From Geminicoccaceae bacterium (lineage in GTDB: Bacteria; Pseudomonadota; Alphaproteobacteria; Geminicoccales; Geminicoccaceae), in the NCBI GenBank assembly GCA_020638465.1, contig JACKIM010000001.1, forward strand, positions 186,001-250,000: a DNA stretch of 64,000 nucleotides. The letters run 5' to 3'. A program made the translations under genes and the position numbers. Below are positions 1-8,081 of the stretch, in pieces. Position 1 is the first letter of the stretch; each line of letters starts with the position of its first letter. A model generated the notes under the pieces. It searched no databases. It was not told the origin of the DNA and saw nothing but the letters and a program-made list of their open reading frames with translations.

Positions 1-111
1 ACAAAGTCCGGCGCTCCCCGAACCCCGGCAATTCCGCCGTGACATGGAGCAGTTATCACCGATATTCTGCATTGCGATGACAGGATCGAGGCAGGAAAAC
101 CCTGCAAGCGC

Positions 112-167
112 GAAAATTGACACTTGCGGGACAGCCTTGCGCGGACCGGTGTGCCGCGCCGCAAGTG
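112..167 (-). terminator. Probable Rho-independent terminator of the fumarase operon
   Basis: On the minus strand, just after the beta-subunit stop, a 9-bp perfect inverted repeat (121-129 with 159-167) encloses a second GC stem (140-144 with 154-158). It is followed at once by TCAATTTT. The geometry fits an intrinsic terminator for the two hydratase genes. Nothing else was recognised in positions 1-206. Confidence 0.55.
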
Positions 168-206
168 ACCGGAACGAACCTTGTCACCCCAGAACGGACA
201 TCATCC

Positions 207-887
207 TCAGATGAGTTCGTCCTTGCGATCGTCGGTTTCGCCGTAACGATGCAATGCCGGCGGCTTCAGCCCTTCGTAGAGTTTCGCCAGACGGGGATTG
301 ATTTCCGCCTGCTGCCGCTCGAACAGCGAATGGCCATGGGCATCGCCGTCGACCAGAAGAGGACCGAAATTCTCCACCTCCAGCACCCACATCGCCTGGG
401 CGATGCCGAGTTCGTCGAGCCAGAAGACGTCGCGCACCCGCTTGATGCCGCGCCCGAGCAACGCGCCCGTCCCGTAGCCGAGAGTGGTCAGGTAGACCGC
501 CCCCAGGGGCTGGAACAACTCACGATAGTCGCGAGCGCTCATGCCTCCCTTGCCGATGATCATCCGGGCACCGGAAATCTCGAACCAGCGCCTCATCCAT
601 TGGGAGAATCGAAAGGACGCCGTGGCGGTGACGGCACCGACGCGAAAGCCCCCCTGCCCGTCCGGTGCAGCCGCCGGGGAACAGTGAAAGTTGACGTTGG
701 TGATGGCCGCCAGGTCCGCGGGCAATGGGTGACCGTCGCCGACCACCTTCTTGTAGACACTTTCCCGGCCCGTGTAGATCACTCCGTCGAGGAAGACGAC
801 CGTGCCGATTTCGAGGGCAGCCAGTTCTTCCGGACCGGCTGGAACCTTCAGGCGGACTTGCTTGATGCCGTTGGCGCCTCGGGCCAT
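207..887 (-). CDS. Class I fumarase / tartrate dehydratase family, beta subunit
   Basis: This 226-residue protein is the small subunit of an Fe-S hydro-lyase of the two-subunit class I fumarase / L-tartrate dehydratase family. Together with the alpha subunit encoded just upstream it would add or remove water across a C4 dicarboxylate (fumarate to malate in the commonest case). The recognisable core runs from a VVFLDGVIYTGRES segment near the N terminus, through the IGKGGM glycine-rich loop, to the FEISGARM/YLTTLGYG region, as in the beta (swivel) domain. The chosen ATG at 887 overlaps the alpha gene by 40 bp. Upstream in-frame codons (to 1064) lie inside the alpha gene and give non-conserved sequence. 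Substrate (fumarate, tartrate or mesaconate) cannot be settled from sequence alone. Confidence 0.85.
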   Translation of the reverse strand: MARGANGIKQVRLKVPAGPEELAALEIGTVVFLDGVIYTGRESVYKKVVGDGHPLPADLAAITNVNFHCSPAAAPDGQGGFRVGAVTATASFRFSQWMRRWFEISGARMIIGKGGMSARDYRELFQPLGAVYLTTLGYGTGALLGRGIKRVRDVFWLDELGIAQAMWVLEVENFGPLLVDGDAHGHSLFERQQAEINPRLAKLYEGLKPPALHRYGETDDRKDELI

Positions 888-1816
888 TCTACCGTCTCCC
901 GGCGGTGATAGGGTGTGAACCATTGCGGGTCCGTGCGATGCTCGACACGCCCGTCGGCGTGAATGCGCGCGGTGGCCCGCCGTGACGACAGGCAGAAGGT
1001 GTGGACACTCATGGGCATGCCGCCCGTATGGGTGAAACCCGCTTCGATGTGGACATCGACACACATCGACGAGCCGATGAACCCCATGGCTCCCATGCCG
1101 ATCGAATTGCCGAGGTCACGCAACTCCAGCTCCAGCGCGGCGATCCCGGGATCGGGGTTGCGGTCGCCGACGATCCTCAGGCAGGCGGCCTGCTTGCCCA
1201 GCACCATGGCGGTGTCCTTCGAGCCACCGAGGCCGATACCGACAATGGCCGGCTGGCAGGCGAGCCCGCGCTTGCCGAAAGCCACGAGCGTGTCGAGGAA
1301 GAAGCGCCTGACGCCGTCGATTCCGTCGCCGGGAAACAGCATGCGGTAATCCGTGCCGAACAGTCCGCCCTTGTGCACGGTGGTGATGTCAAGCCAGTCG
1401 ACATCGGGCTCGAAACTCCATTCCACCTCGGGCGCGTTGAGGCCGACATTGTTGTCATGATCCGTGCGCCACAGCGGATGGACCCTGTTGGGCCGCAACG
1501 GAACCTCGCGAGTCGCCCGCGCCGTGGCATGGCGCAGCGCCCTTTCCAGCGCGACGAACCCTCCTTCCACCGACGCGTCGTTCCCCAGTTTGACATAGTA
1601 TCGCGGCAGGCCGGTATCGGCGCACATGGGACGCCGGTCCTCGGTCGCGGCCTCCCAGTTCTCGACCATCGAACGGAGGACGAAGGCCGACAGGTCTCCC
1701 TTTTCGAGATTGATCATCGCCCTGATGCCATCGACATAATCCTGCGGGATGTCGATGGCGGCCCGCGACATGATCTCGAAAGCCGCCTGTTCGATCGTTT
1801 GCCCCGGTATAGCCAT
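848..1816 (-). CDS. Class I fumarase / tartrate dehydratase family, alpha subunit
   Basis: This 322-residue large subunit carries the oxygen-sensitive [4Fe-4S] cluster of a class I hydratase. The candidate cluster ligands are C65 (in MCADTG), C187 (LACQPAIVGIGLGG) and C275 (HTFCLSSRRATARI); the GLGGSKDTAMVLGK block is a family hallmark. The size, about 300 residues with a separate beta subunit, matches TtdA-type and archaeal-type fumarases rather than the fused FumA/FumB chain of about 550 residues. The start is the ATG of MAIPGQTIEQ; 33 further codons are open upstream but look unrelated. It precedes the beta gene with a 40-bp overlap and lies 184 bp after galE on the same strand. Confidence 0.88.
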   Translation of the reverse strand: MAIPGQTIEQAAFEIMSRAAIDIPQDYVDGIRAMINLEKGDLSAFVLRSMVENWEAATEDRRPMCADTGLPRYYVKLGNDASVEGGFVALERALRHATARATREVPLRPNRVHPLWRTDHDNNVGLNAPEVEWSFEPDVDWLDITTVHKGGLFGTDYRMLFPGDGIDGVRRFFLDTLVAFGKRGLACQPAIVGIGLGGSKDTAMVLGKQAACLRIVGDRNPDPGIAALELELRDLGNSIGMGAMGFIGSSMCVDVHIEAGFTHTGGMPMSVHTFCLSSRRATARIHADGRVEHRTDPQWFTPYHRRETVEWPEAPTASSKSA

Positions 1817-2000
1817 GGCCGTTTCGCCCTCCCTCGATCCGGCGCACGGTGTACGCGGCCGCGTCACCCATCCATGGACCGGATCATGACTGCCGGCAAG
1901 GGCAAGCCGGATCAAATGCGCATGATGCCCGGACGATCAATCACCCGGGACAGCGGCAGTCCGCCCTCCGGACACAGTTCGCGAAGGCGGAGGGAACAGC

Positions 2001-3029
2001 TCAGCGGCCGAATATGCGCTTGTGTTCCCAGGCGAGCGCATGGGTGACAATGTCATCGAGCCGGGCGAATTCCGGTTGCCAGTCCAGCGTTTCCCGGATC
2101 CGGGTGACATCGGCGATCACCTCGGCGGCATCGCCGGGGCGGCGCGGGGCCTCGCGGATATCGAGCCTGTTGCCCGAAAGACGCTGCACGGCTTCCAGGA
2201 CCTCACGCACCGAAAAGCCACGCCCGTAACCGCAGTTGAGCGTGCAACTCGAACCACCTTGAACGAGATGCTCGACGGCGGCGACATGGGCGCTGGCCAG
2301 ATCGGAGACGTGGATGAAATCGCGGATGCACGTACCGTCCCGGGTCGGATAATCGGTACCGAAGACGGAAATTCCCGACCGCTCCCCCAATGCTGCCTCA
2401 CAGGCGACCTTGAGCAGGTGTGTAGCATTTTCGATGAGCTGCCCCGCCCGCCCCCCGGGATCGGCGCCGGCGACATTGAAATAGCGCAGGACCGCAAAGG
2501 GCAGGTCGTGGGCGTATGCCACATCGCGGACAATCCGTTCGATCATCAGCTTGGATGCGCCATAGGCATTGAGCGGTTCGGTACGGGCGGTCTCGGCGAT
2601 GGGACTGGGTGCAGCGCCATAGACGGCCGCCGTGCTGGAAAAGATGAAGGCATCCAGTCCCCGGCGCGCGCAGACATCGAGCAGCGCGTGGGCGGCAACG
2701 GTATTGTTGTCATAGTAGCTGAGCGGGTCGCGCACGCTGTCGGGCACCACGATCGAGCCGGCCATGTGGATCACCGCCACCACATCGTGCCGGTCGAGGA
2801 GGCGGGCCACAAGTTGCTGGTCGTCGACTTCCCCCTCGACAAAGGCCGCCCGCGCATGGGCGGGACCGAGACGGCCCGTGGACAGATTGTCGAGGATGAC
2901 CACGGGCCATCCCGCGTCGGCGAGCGCCAGCACCACATGCGATCCGATATAACCGGCTCCACCGGTGACGAGCACACTGCCGGAACGGGGCCGGCGGACA
3001 TGCGCACGATTTGTCAAAACTGCTGACAA
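2001..3029 (-). CDS. galE: UDP-glucose 4-epimerase
   Basis: GalE interconverts UDP-glucose and UDP-galactose using bound NAD, supplying precursors for surface polysaccharides. The 342 residues show the Rossmann motif TGGAGYIG (22-29), the catalytic SST (131-133) and Y156-x3-K160 of extended short-chain dehydrogenases, and the YFNVAGADP segment of epimerases. No ATG is available near the N terminus. The frame opens with TTG at 3029, preceded by a GTGAAGG-like ribosome site; GTG at 2975 is a shorter alternative. It is transcribed away from the EPS export operon, with a shared 413-bp intergenic region, so a role in feeding that pathway is plausible but inferred. Confidence 0.92.
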   Translation of the reverse strand: MSAVLTNRAHVRRPRSGSVLVTGGAGYIGSHVVLALADAGWPVVILDNLSTGRLGPAHARAAFVEGEVDDQQLVARLLDRHDVVAVIHMAGSIVVPDSVRDPLSYYDNNTVAAHALLDVCARRGLDAFIFSSTAAVYGAAPSPIAETARTEPLNAYGASKLMIERIVRDVAYAHDLPFAVLRYFNVAGADPGGRAGQLIENATHLLKVACEAALGERSGISVFGTDYPTRDGTCIRDFIHVSDLASAHVAAVEHLVQGGSSCTLNCGYGRGFSVREVLEAVQRLSGNRLDIREAPRRPGDAAEVIADVTRIRETLDWQPEFARLDDIVTHALAWEHKRIFGR

Positions 3030-3183
3030 GGGAAACGAACCTTCACCGCGTCCGACGAGCAGGGAATGACCGGTCGATCCGGCGGACAGGACGCATCGAC
3101 CCCAACGACGAAGCTAGCAGCATCCGGTAAAATGTCCGTTAACGTCGTTTCGACCGGACCTCCAGACACGACTCGCCACCTCC

Positions 3184-3211
3184 AGTATAGATTGGAACCG
3201 ACATCATCCAA
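3184..3211 (-). promoter_or_regulatory. Candidate sigma70-type promoter of galE
   Basis: Read on the minus strand the site is TTGGAT, 16 bp, TATACT. It would start transcription near 3178, about 150 nt before the galE TTG start. It is called only by match to the consensus. Confidence 0.35.
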
Positions 3212-3287
3212 TCGAAATGATCAAAATATTAAACATGTAAAAATTTCCGACACTCGCCCCGGACAACTCCTTTTACCCCTGCATGAT

Positions 3288-3315
3288 TTGTTCATTGAGA
3301 AACATTCACTATAGT
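3288..3315 (+). promoter_or_regulatory. Candidate sigma70-type promoter of the EPS operon
   Basis: TTGTTC, 16 bp, TATAGT. The predicted start near 3322 coincides with a TTAACCAT half site (3323-3330), so a CtrA-like regulator bound there could block or tune this promoter. This is inference from motif positions. Confidence 0.4.
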
Positions 3316-3369
3316 GCGCCTTTTAACCATGAAACTTCCGGCGATTAACTTGAGATGAGCGACGGCCTA

Positions 3370-3385
3370 TGGCACTTTTTCGGCT
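3370..3385 (+). promoter_or_regulatory. Candidate sigma54 (-24/-12) promoter element of the EPS operon
   Basis: TGGCAC, TTTTT, CGGCT has a perfect -24 box and the required 10 nt between the GG and GC dinucleotides; the -12 box (CGGC instead of TTGC) is imperfect. Transcription would begin about 45 nt before the first EPS gene. XrtA/PEP-CTERM loci are often controlled by a sigma54 activator (PrsR), which makes the site worth testing. Confidence 0.35.
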
Positions 3386-3442
3386 AGCAAACCACACCAT
3401 TTTTGGGAACGCCAAGCCGCGTTCGCGGAGGTCGGCAATATC

Positions 3443-4126
3443 ATGAAGAATGCAGCCCGGACGAGTGCGTCGCACTCGAACCCTTCACCATGCTCTCGAT
3501 TTCGCCGGCTGCGGTGGAGCAGCGCGATCGTCGCCCTTGCCGTCGCCGCGGCCGTGAGTGGCTGTCAACGCCTGCCCGAAGCGCCGCTGAACGTGTCTCC
3601 CACCAATGTCGACGCGGTTTCCGGCGAATACAGCATCGCTCCGGGCGACAAGCTGCAGGTCTTCGTCTGGCAGGACCGCGACCTTTCGCTGACGGTGCGG
3701 GTCCGACCCGACGGTCGCATCTCCATGCCCTTGATCAACGAGATCGCCGCTGCCGGCAAAACCCCTCCACAATTAGCGAATGATATTAAACGTCAACTAT
3801 CGACTTATGTTCAGGACCCGGTGGTGACGGTCATCGTCGCCGACTACGAGGGACCGCTCGACCAGCAGGTCCGGGTCATCGGCGAGGCCACCAAGCCGCA
3901 GAGCCTGACCTATCAGCCCGACATGAGCCTGCTCGACGCCCTGATCGCGGTCGAGGGGCTGACCGACTACGCGGATGGCAATGCCGCCGTGCTGGTGCGC
4001 AAGACCAAGACGGGAACCGAGCGCTACCGCGTCCGGCTCAACGACCTGCTGCAGGATGGCGACGTCTCCGCCAATGCCAAGCTGCTGCCCGGCGATGTGC
4101 TGATCATCCCCGAGACGAGCTTCTGA
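3443..4126 (+). CDS. Polysaccharide export (OPX) lipoprotein of XrtA-type EPS locus
   Basis: This 227-residue protein belongs to the Wza/GumB/EpsE outer-membrane polysaccharide export family. It has a long basic N terminus, a hydrophobic stretch (about 27-38) and a lipobox ending at C41 (AVSGC). The poly_export domain begins with YSIAPGDKLQVFVW near residue 60 and is followed by a soluble ligand-binding beta-grasp part (VRVIGEATKPQSL) and a closing LLPGDVLIIPE. It would be lipid-anchored at the outer membrane and form the export channel together with the Wzz-like protein encoded next. The ATG at 3443 has GGAGGT about 10 nt upstream. It is the first gene of a seven-gene same-strand run. Confidence 0.88.
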   Translation: MKNAARTSASHSNPSPCSRFRRLRWSSAIVALAVAAAVSGCQRLPEAPLNVSPTNVDAVSGEYSIAPGDKLQVFVWQDRDLSLTVRVRPDGRISMPLINEIAAAGKTPPQLANDIKRQLSTYVQDPVVTVIVADYEGPLDQQVRVIGEATKPQSLTYQPDMSLLDALIAVEGLTDYADGNAAVLVRKTKTGTERYRVRLNDLLQDGDVSANAKLLPGDVLIIPETSF

Positions 4127-4145
4127 GCCAGTACGGAGCGTCCCG

Positions 4146-5714
4146 ATGCAAGAAGTCCTCGAACAGGTCGTCGGCCTCATCCGCCATGTGTGGCGGGGAC
4201 GCTGGCTGGCTCTGGCCATCGCCTGGCTGATCTGCCTGATCGGCTGGGCCGTGGTCAGCATGATCCCCGACAAATTCGAAAGCCAGGCGCGGCTCTACGT
4301 CGACACCGAGAGCCTCAGCGGGCCGTTCCTGCCGAGCGGATATACCCAGGCCAACATGGATGCCCGGCTGACGCTGATGCGGCAGACCATGCTGAGCGCG
4401 ACGAACATCGACCGCATCATCGAAAGCTCGGGGGTGCTGCCCGAGGGCACGCCCCTGGACAGCGCTGCCGCCCGCGCCCTTGCCGACAACATCCGCACGA
4501 ACATCGACGTGCAGGTCGCCGAACGCAATTTCTTCTCGATCCGCTACACCGACCGGGAACCGCGGCGTGCCCAGGAAGTCGTCGTCGGGCTGCTTGATGT
4601 TCTCGGCCAGTCGCCGCAGGACTCCAGTGCCGACCAGATGCAGCAGGCGGCGGAATTCCTCGACGAGCAGATCGAGACGGCGCGTGCCCAGCTGGATACC
4701 GCGGAATCCAGGCTGACCGACTTCCAGGAACGCAATGCGGCTCATATCGGCGGCAGCGACCGGTTTTACAGCCGGTTGCAGGAAGCCCAGGCGCAGGTCC
4801 AGAAGTTCCGCGGGGATCTGGCGCTGGCCACGGCCGAACGCGACGAGCTGGAGCGACAGCTCAGGACGACCCCGCGAACGGTCGCCCGAATCGGCGCCAA
4901 CGGGGAACCCCTGACGACGGGCCGCGCGGCGGAGTTGCAGGCGCTGCGCACCCGCCTTGCCGACCTTCAGGGCCGGTATACCCCGCAGCATCCCGACGTC
5001 ACCGCCACACGGCGCGCGATCGAACGGCTGGAACAGGACCTGCAGGACAATCCGGGCGTGACCGCGGATGGCCCGAACAATCCGACCTATGAACGCCTTC
5101 GCCTGCAGCTCGCTCAGGCGGGCGCCAATGTCGCGCGTGCCAGGAGTTCTCTGGAACAGGCCCAGCTTGCCGCGGAAAAGCTCAACGGCGAGATCGATGT
5201 CGCGCCGCGGGCCGACGCCGAATATCGCCGCCTCAGCAGCGATGTGGAACTGGCCAAGCGCAACTACACGCAGCTCACGCAGCAGCGCGACCAGGCGAGG
5301 ATCGCCGGCGAGTTCGATGCCCAGACCAAGAAGATCGAGTTCAGGGTCATCGATCCGCCAAGCCTGCCCACCGCACCGGCGAGCCCCAACCGCGCCCTTC
5401 TCCTGGCGGGCGTGCTGCTGGCCGGGTTCGGCATCGGCTGCGCGCTGGCTCTGGTCATCGGCCTGATCAACGCTCCGTTCGACAGCCCCAAGGCCCTGCA
5501 CGAGGTCTTCGACCTTCGCGTGCTGGGGGCGGTCAGCCGCCTTCACAAGCACGGGCACCGTGTCTCCAGCATGGCCCGCGGCGCCGGCTTCGTCCTCGGC
5601 TGCGGACTGTTGATCCTCGCTCTCGGTTTTCTCATCTTCGCGGAACGCATGCAGATCATCCAGCCTCTGCGCAGCGAAGTTTCGCTCCAGCAAGGGGAGG
5701 CGCCGTCCGCATGA
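4146..5714 (+). CDS. Wzz-family polysaccharide chain-length determinant (XrtA type)
   Basis: This 522-residue inner-membrane co-polymerase sets polysaccharide chain length and couples synthesis to export. It has an N-terminal membrane helix (about 17-38), a long periplasmic coiled-coil region (about 170-400, rich in Q, E, R and A), and a second hydrophobic segment around 418-445. A short cytosolic loop and a third segment (about 478-500) follow. The region NYTQLTQQRDQARIAGEFD before the second helix matches the PEP-CTERM/XrtA subfamily. The gene follows the export lipoprotein by 19 bp and overlaps the kinase start (ATGA at 5711-5714), so the three are probably co-translated. Confidence 0.88.
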   Translation: MQEVLEQVVGLIRHVWRGRWLALAIAWLICLIGWAVVSMIPDKFESQARLYVDTESLSGPFLPSGYTQANMDARLTLMRQTMLSATNIDRIIESSGVLPEGTPLDSAAARALADNIRTNIDVQVAERNFFSIRYTDREPRRAQEVVVGLLDVLGQSPQDSSADQMQQAAEFLDEQIETARAQLDTAESRLTDFQERNAAHIGGSDRFYSRLQEAQAQVQKFRGDLALATAERDELERQLRTTPRTVARIGANGEPLTTGRAAELQALRTRLADLQGRYTPQHPDVTATRRAIERLEQDLQDNPGVTADGPNNPTYERLRLQLAQAGANVARARSSLEQAQLAAEKLNGEIDVAPRADAEYRRLSSDVELAKRNYTQLTQQRDQARIAGEFDAQTKKIEFRVIDPPSLPTAPASPNRALLLAGVLLAGFGIGCALALVIGLINAPFDSPKALHEVFDLRVLGAVSRLHKHGHRVSSMARGAGFVLGCGLLILALGFLIFAERMQIIQPLRSEVSLQQGEAPSA

Positions 5715-8080
5715 GTACGGTCCACAAACTGGTACCGATCCACAATCAATCGGCCGGGACGTCCGGGAACAAGTCCCGCAAGGCCGGCGGGGAAAGCGGA
5801 AAAGCTACGAAAACGGTATCATCTCCGCCACGCCGCAAGGCCCGCCCGTCCGTCGACGCGCATATCAGCCTCGCCCATCTCCGAGCCCATGGCTTCATCG
5901 ACCCCCGCGGCGACCGTTCGCTGCTTGCGGAAGAGATGCGGGTCATCAAGCGGCCACTTCTGACCCATGCGATGATCTCGGAAAGAGGCGCGCGCGACCG
6001 CGTGATTCTGGTGACCAGCGCCCGGCCGGGCGAAGGCAAGACCTTCACCTCGATCAACCTTGCCCTCAGCCTCGCCCAGGAGCGCGATGCGCGGGTGGTC
6101 CTGATCGATGCGGACACGACGATGCGCGGCACACAGCTCGCACTCGGTATCGAGAACGATCGTCCGGGACTGACGGAATTCCTTGCAGGCCAAAAAGTGT
6201 CTCTGGCCAATATCCTGCAAAAGACGAATATCCCGAGGCTCACATTCATCGGCGCGGGCGAAGCCGGCAACGGCAATCCGGAACTCTATTCGAGTCGCCG
6301 CATGGCACGGGCGATCGAGGCCCTGCTGGGTGCCGACGAGCGCCTGATCGTGGTCATCGACGCCCCGCCGGTTCTGGCGACCAGCGAGGCCCTGGCGATA
6401 GCCCCGCTGGCCGGGCAGACGCTGTTCGTGGTCGAGGCGGGCGCCACTGCCCGGGATGCCGTGGAGCAGGCGGTCGAGCTCATTGCCGAGCACACCGACG
6501 TCCAGTTGATGCTCAACAAGGCCACCGCGGGCCGGGCCCAGCGCAACTACAGCTATTACTACTATGCGGAATATAACCAGACAGCAAACAAGGAGCCGGC
6601 GCGCAAGCCATCATGGTGGCGGCGGCTGTTCATGACCGCTCCGCTGGGCCTTGGCCTCGGCCTGTGGGTGACGATGGCGGCGGCACCGGTGGCACTGGCC
6701 GGCTGGGTTGTGGTGCCCCATATCGAACTGGCTTCGGCCTTTGTCGACAATGTCGAGGACGAGGATGACGGCGAGAAGGATTCCGATCTCGTCGGCAAGG
6801 TGGCACCCGGCGTGCGCATCGAGGGCAAGGAGCCTTTTCTCAACGTCGTGATGGATTACACACTTGAAGCCATGGGCTTTGCGCGGCACCGTCACGACTC
6901 GGATCTGAACCACAAGTTCAAGGGTGGAGCCCGCGCCAAGCTGATCGACAACCTTGTCTATCTCGACCTGCAGGGAGAAATCGGCGACACATTGATCGAC
7001 AATGTCGGACCGACCTCGGTGAGCGAATTCGTCACCACGGACAAGCGGGTCAACGAATATTCAGGCTCGATCAGTCCCTATATCAAGCGCAAGTTGGGCG
7101 ATTGGGCCGAAGTCGAGGCGCGCTATCAACTGACGCGACTGACCCAGAACGACAACTCGCTGGCCGATGTCACCGCAACGACCTATTCGGGCAGCCTCGA
7201 AAGCCTCGACAAGACCGGCCCGCTGTCCTGGACACTGCGTGGCTTCCGCGACGAGGCCAACTACGATGGCACCCGGGATGAAGAGGCACGGCACAGCACC
7301 GCCACGCTCGGTGCCCTCGATACGTCCTACAGGATCAACGATCAATTGGCCCTGCTGGGAGGGATTGGCTATTCCCAGATCAAGGATGACACGCTCAACA
7401 ACAACACGCAGACCGGCCCATACTGGCAGGTCGGCTTCGAAGCCCGACCCACTCCCCGGACGCGTGTCAGGGCCACGGGCGGACAGATGTTCGAACAACC
7501 GAACATCGACGTCAAAGCCGAATGGCAGCCCACGGCAAAGCTGTCCATCAACAGCAACTACGTCAATCGCCTGTCATCCCGCTTCGATCGTTTCCGCCGG
7601 GAGATCGAGCAATCCGACCCGTTCGACGAACGCAACGATACTCCCGACGACATCCAGATCGCGCTCGACGACATACTTCCCGACAACGCGATCACCCGCC
7701 GCGGCGAGGAACTGTACCAGGACCAGTATCTCGATCTCAACGTCAACTCGCAGATCGGCCGGAACTACTTCCGCGTGGGCGGAATAGTCGAGAAACGGGA
7801 TTTCGATTCGGCTGACGACCAGAAAAGCTACGGGGCCAATCTCTCCTGGCTGCGTGAACTCAATCAGCGCACGCAACTCCGCTTCGGCAGCTCGTGGCGG
7901 CACGTGGATTTTGGCGACGGCCCGAACAAGGACGAGGTCACGCTCACGGCGGCCCTCGTCCAGCAGCTCACCCCGAGCGCGGCCCTTTCGTTCGGTTACG
8001 AGTTCGACAAATCGCTGGTCGATGGTGGGCGCAACGAAACCACCAACACCGTTTATGTTCGCCTGCGCAAGGAGTTCTGA
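5711..8080 (+). CDS. BY-kinase fused in frame to an outer-membrane beta-barrel protein
   Basis: This single open frame of 789 codons has two halves that normally act in different compartments. Residues 1-290 are a cytosolic BY-kinase (CpsD/Wzc type): Walker A ARPGEGKT (104-111), Walker A' LIDADT (131-136), Walker B VVIDAPP (214-220), and a C-terminal tyrosine cluster (Y280, Y282-285, Y288). Such clusters usually end the protein. Residues 301-330 then look like a signal peptide: SWWRR, a hydrophobic core, and cleavage after VALA. Residues 335-789 are strand-rich, resemble the XrtA-associated outer-membrane beta-barrel family (TIGR03016-like) and end in KEF. An in-frame ATG at 6632 (M308) could start a separate exported protein. 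The frame may be a true fusion, two proteins from one frame, or a lost stop codon. Confidence 0.82.
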   Translation: MSTVHKLVPIHNQSAGTSGNKSRKAGGESGKATKTVSSPPRRKARPSVDAHISLAHLRAHGFIDPRGDRSLLAEEMRVIKRPLLTHAMISERGARDRVILVTSARPGEGKTFTSINLALSLAQERDARVVLIDADTTMRGTQLALGIENDRPGLTEFLAGQKVSLANILQKTNIPRLTFIGAGEAGNGNPELYSSRRMARAIEALLGADERLIVVIDAPPVLATSEALAIAPLAGQTLFVVEAGATARDAVEQAVELIAEHTDVQLMLNKATAGRAQRNYSYYYYAEYNQTANKEPARKPSWWRRLFMTAPLGLGLGLWVTMAAAPVALAGWVVVPHIELASAFVDNVEDEDDGEKDSDLVGKVAPGVRIEGKEPFLNVVMDYTLEAMGFARHRHDSDLNHKFKGGARAKLIDNLVYLDLQGEIGDTLIDNVGPTSVSEFVTTDKRVNEYSGSISPYIKRKLGDWAEVEARYQLTRLTQNDNSLADVTATTYSGSLESLDKTGPLSWTLRGFRDEANYDGTRDEEARHSTATLGALDTSYRINDQLALLGGIGYSQIKDDTLNNNTQTGPYWQVGFEARPTPRTRVRATGGQMFEQPNIDVKAEWQPTAKLSINSNYVNRLSSRFDRFRREIEQSDPFDERNDTPDDIQIALDDILPDNAITRRGEELYQDQYLDLNVNSQIGRNYFRVGGIVEKRDFDSADDQKSYGANLSWLRELNQRTQLRFGSSWRHVDFGDGPNKDEVTLTAALVQQLTPSAALSFGYEFDKSLVDGGRNETTNTVYVRLRKEF

Positions 8081-8081
8081 C

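Larger units (their letters stand above)
3030..3442. other. Divergent intergenic region between galE and the EPS locus
   Basis: This 413-bp gene-free stretch is strikingly AT-rich (about 3180-3345) against the GC-rich surroundings, as expected for a divergent control region. It holds candidate promoters for both directions (listed separately), a sigma54-like element, and a CtrA-type half site TTAACCAT at 3323-3330. An 82-codon frame on the plus strand here lacks a convincing ribosome site and was not accepted as a gene. Confidence 0.7.

Noticed and set aside
3066..3314. 82-codon frame in the galE/EPS intergenic region
   Set aside because: AT-rich, no ribosome site, and overlaps predicted promoters.
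4104..5693. 529-residue antisense frame opposite the Wzz gene
   Set aside because: Long shadow frames are expected opposite high-GC genes; composition is charged and unstructured, with no motif or ribosome site, and the Wzz gene is certain.
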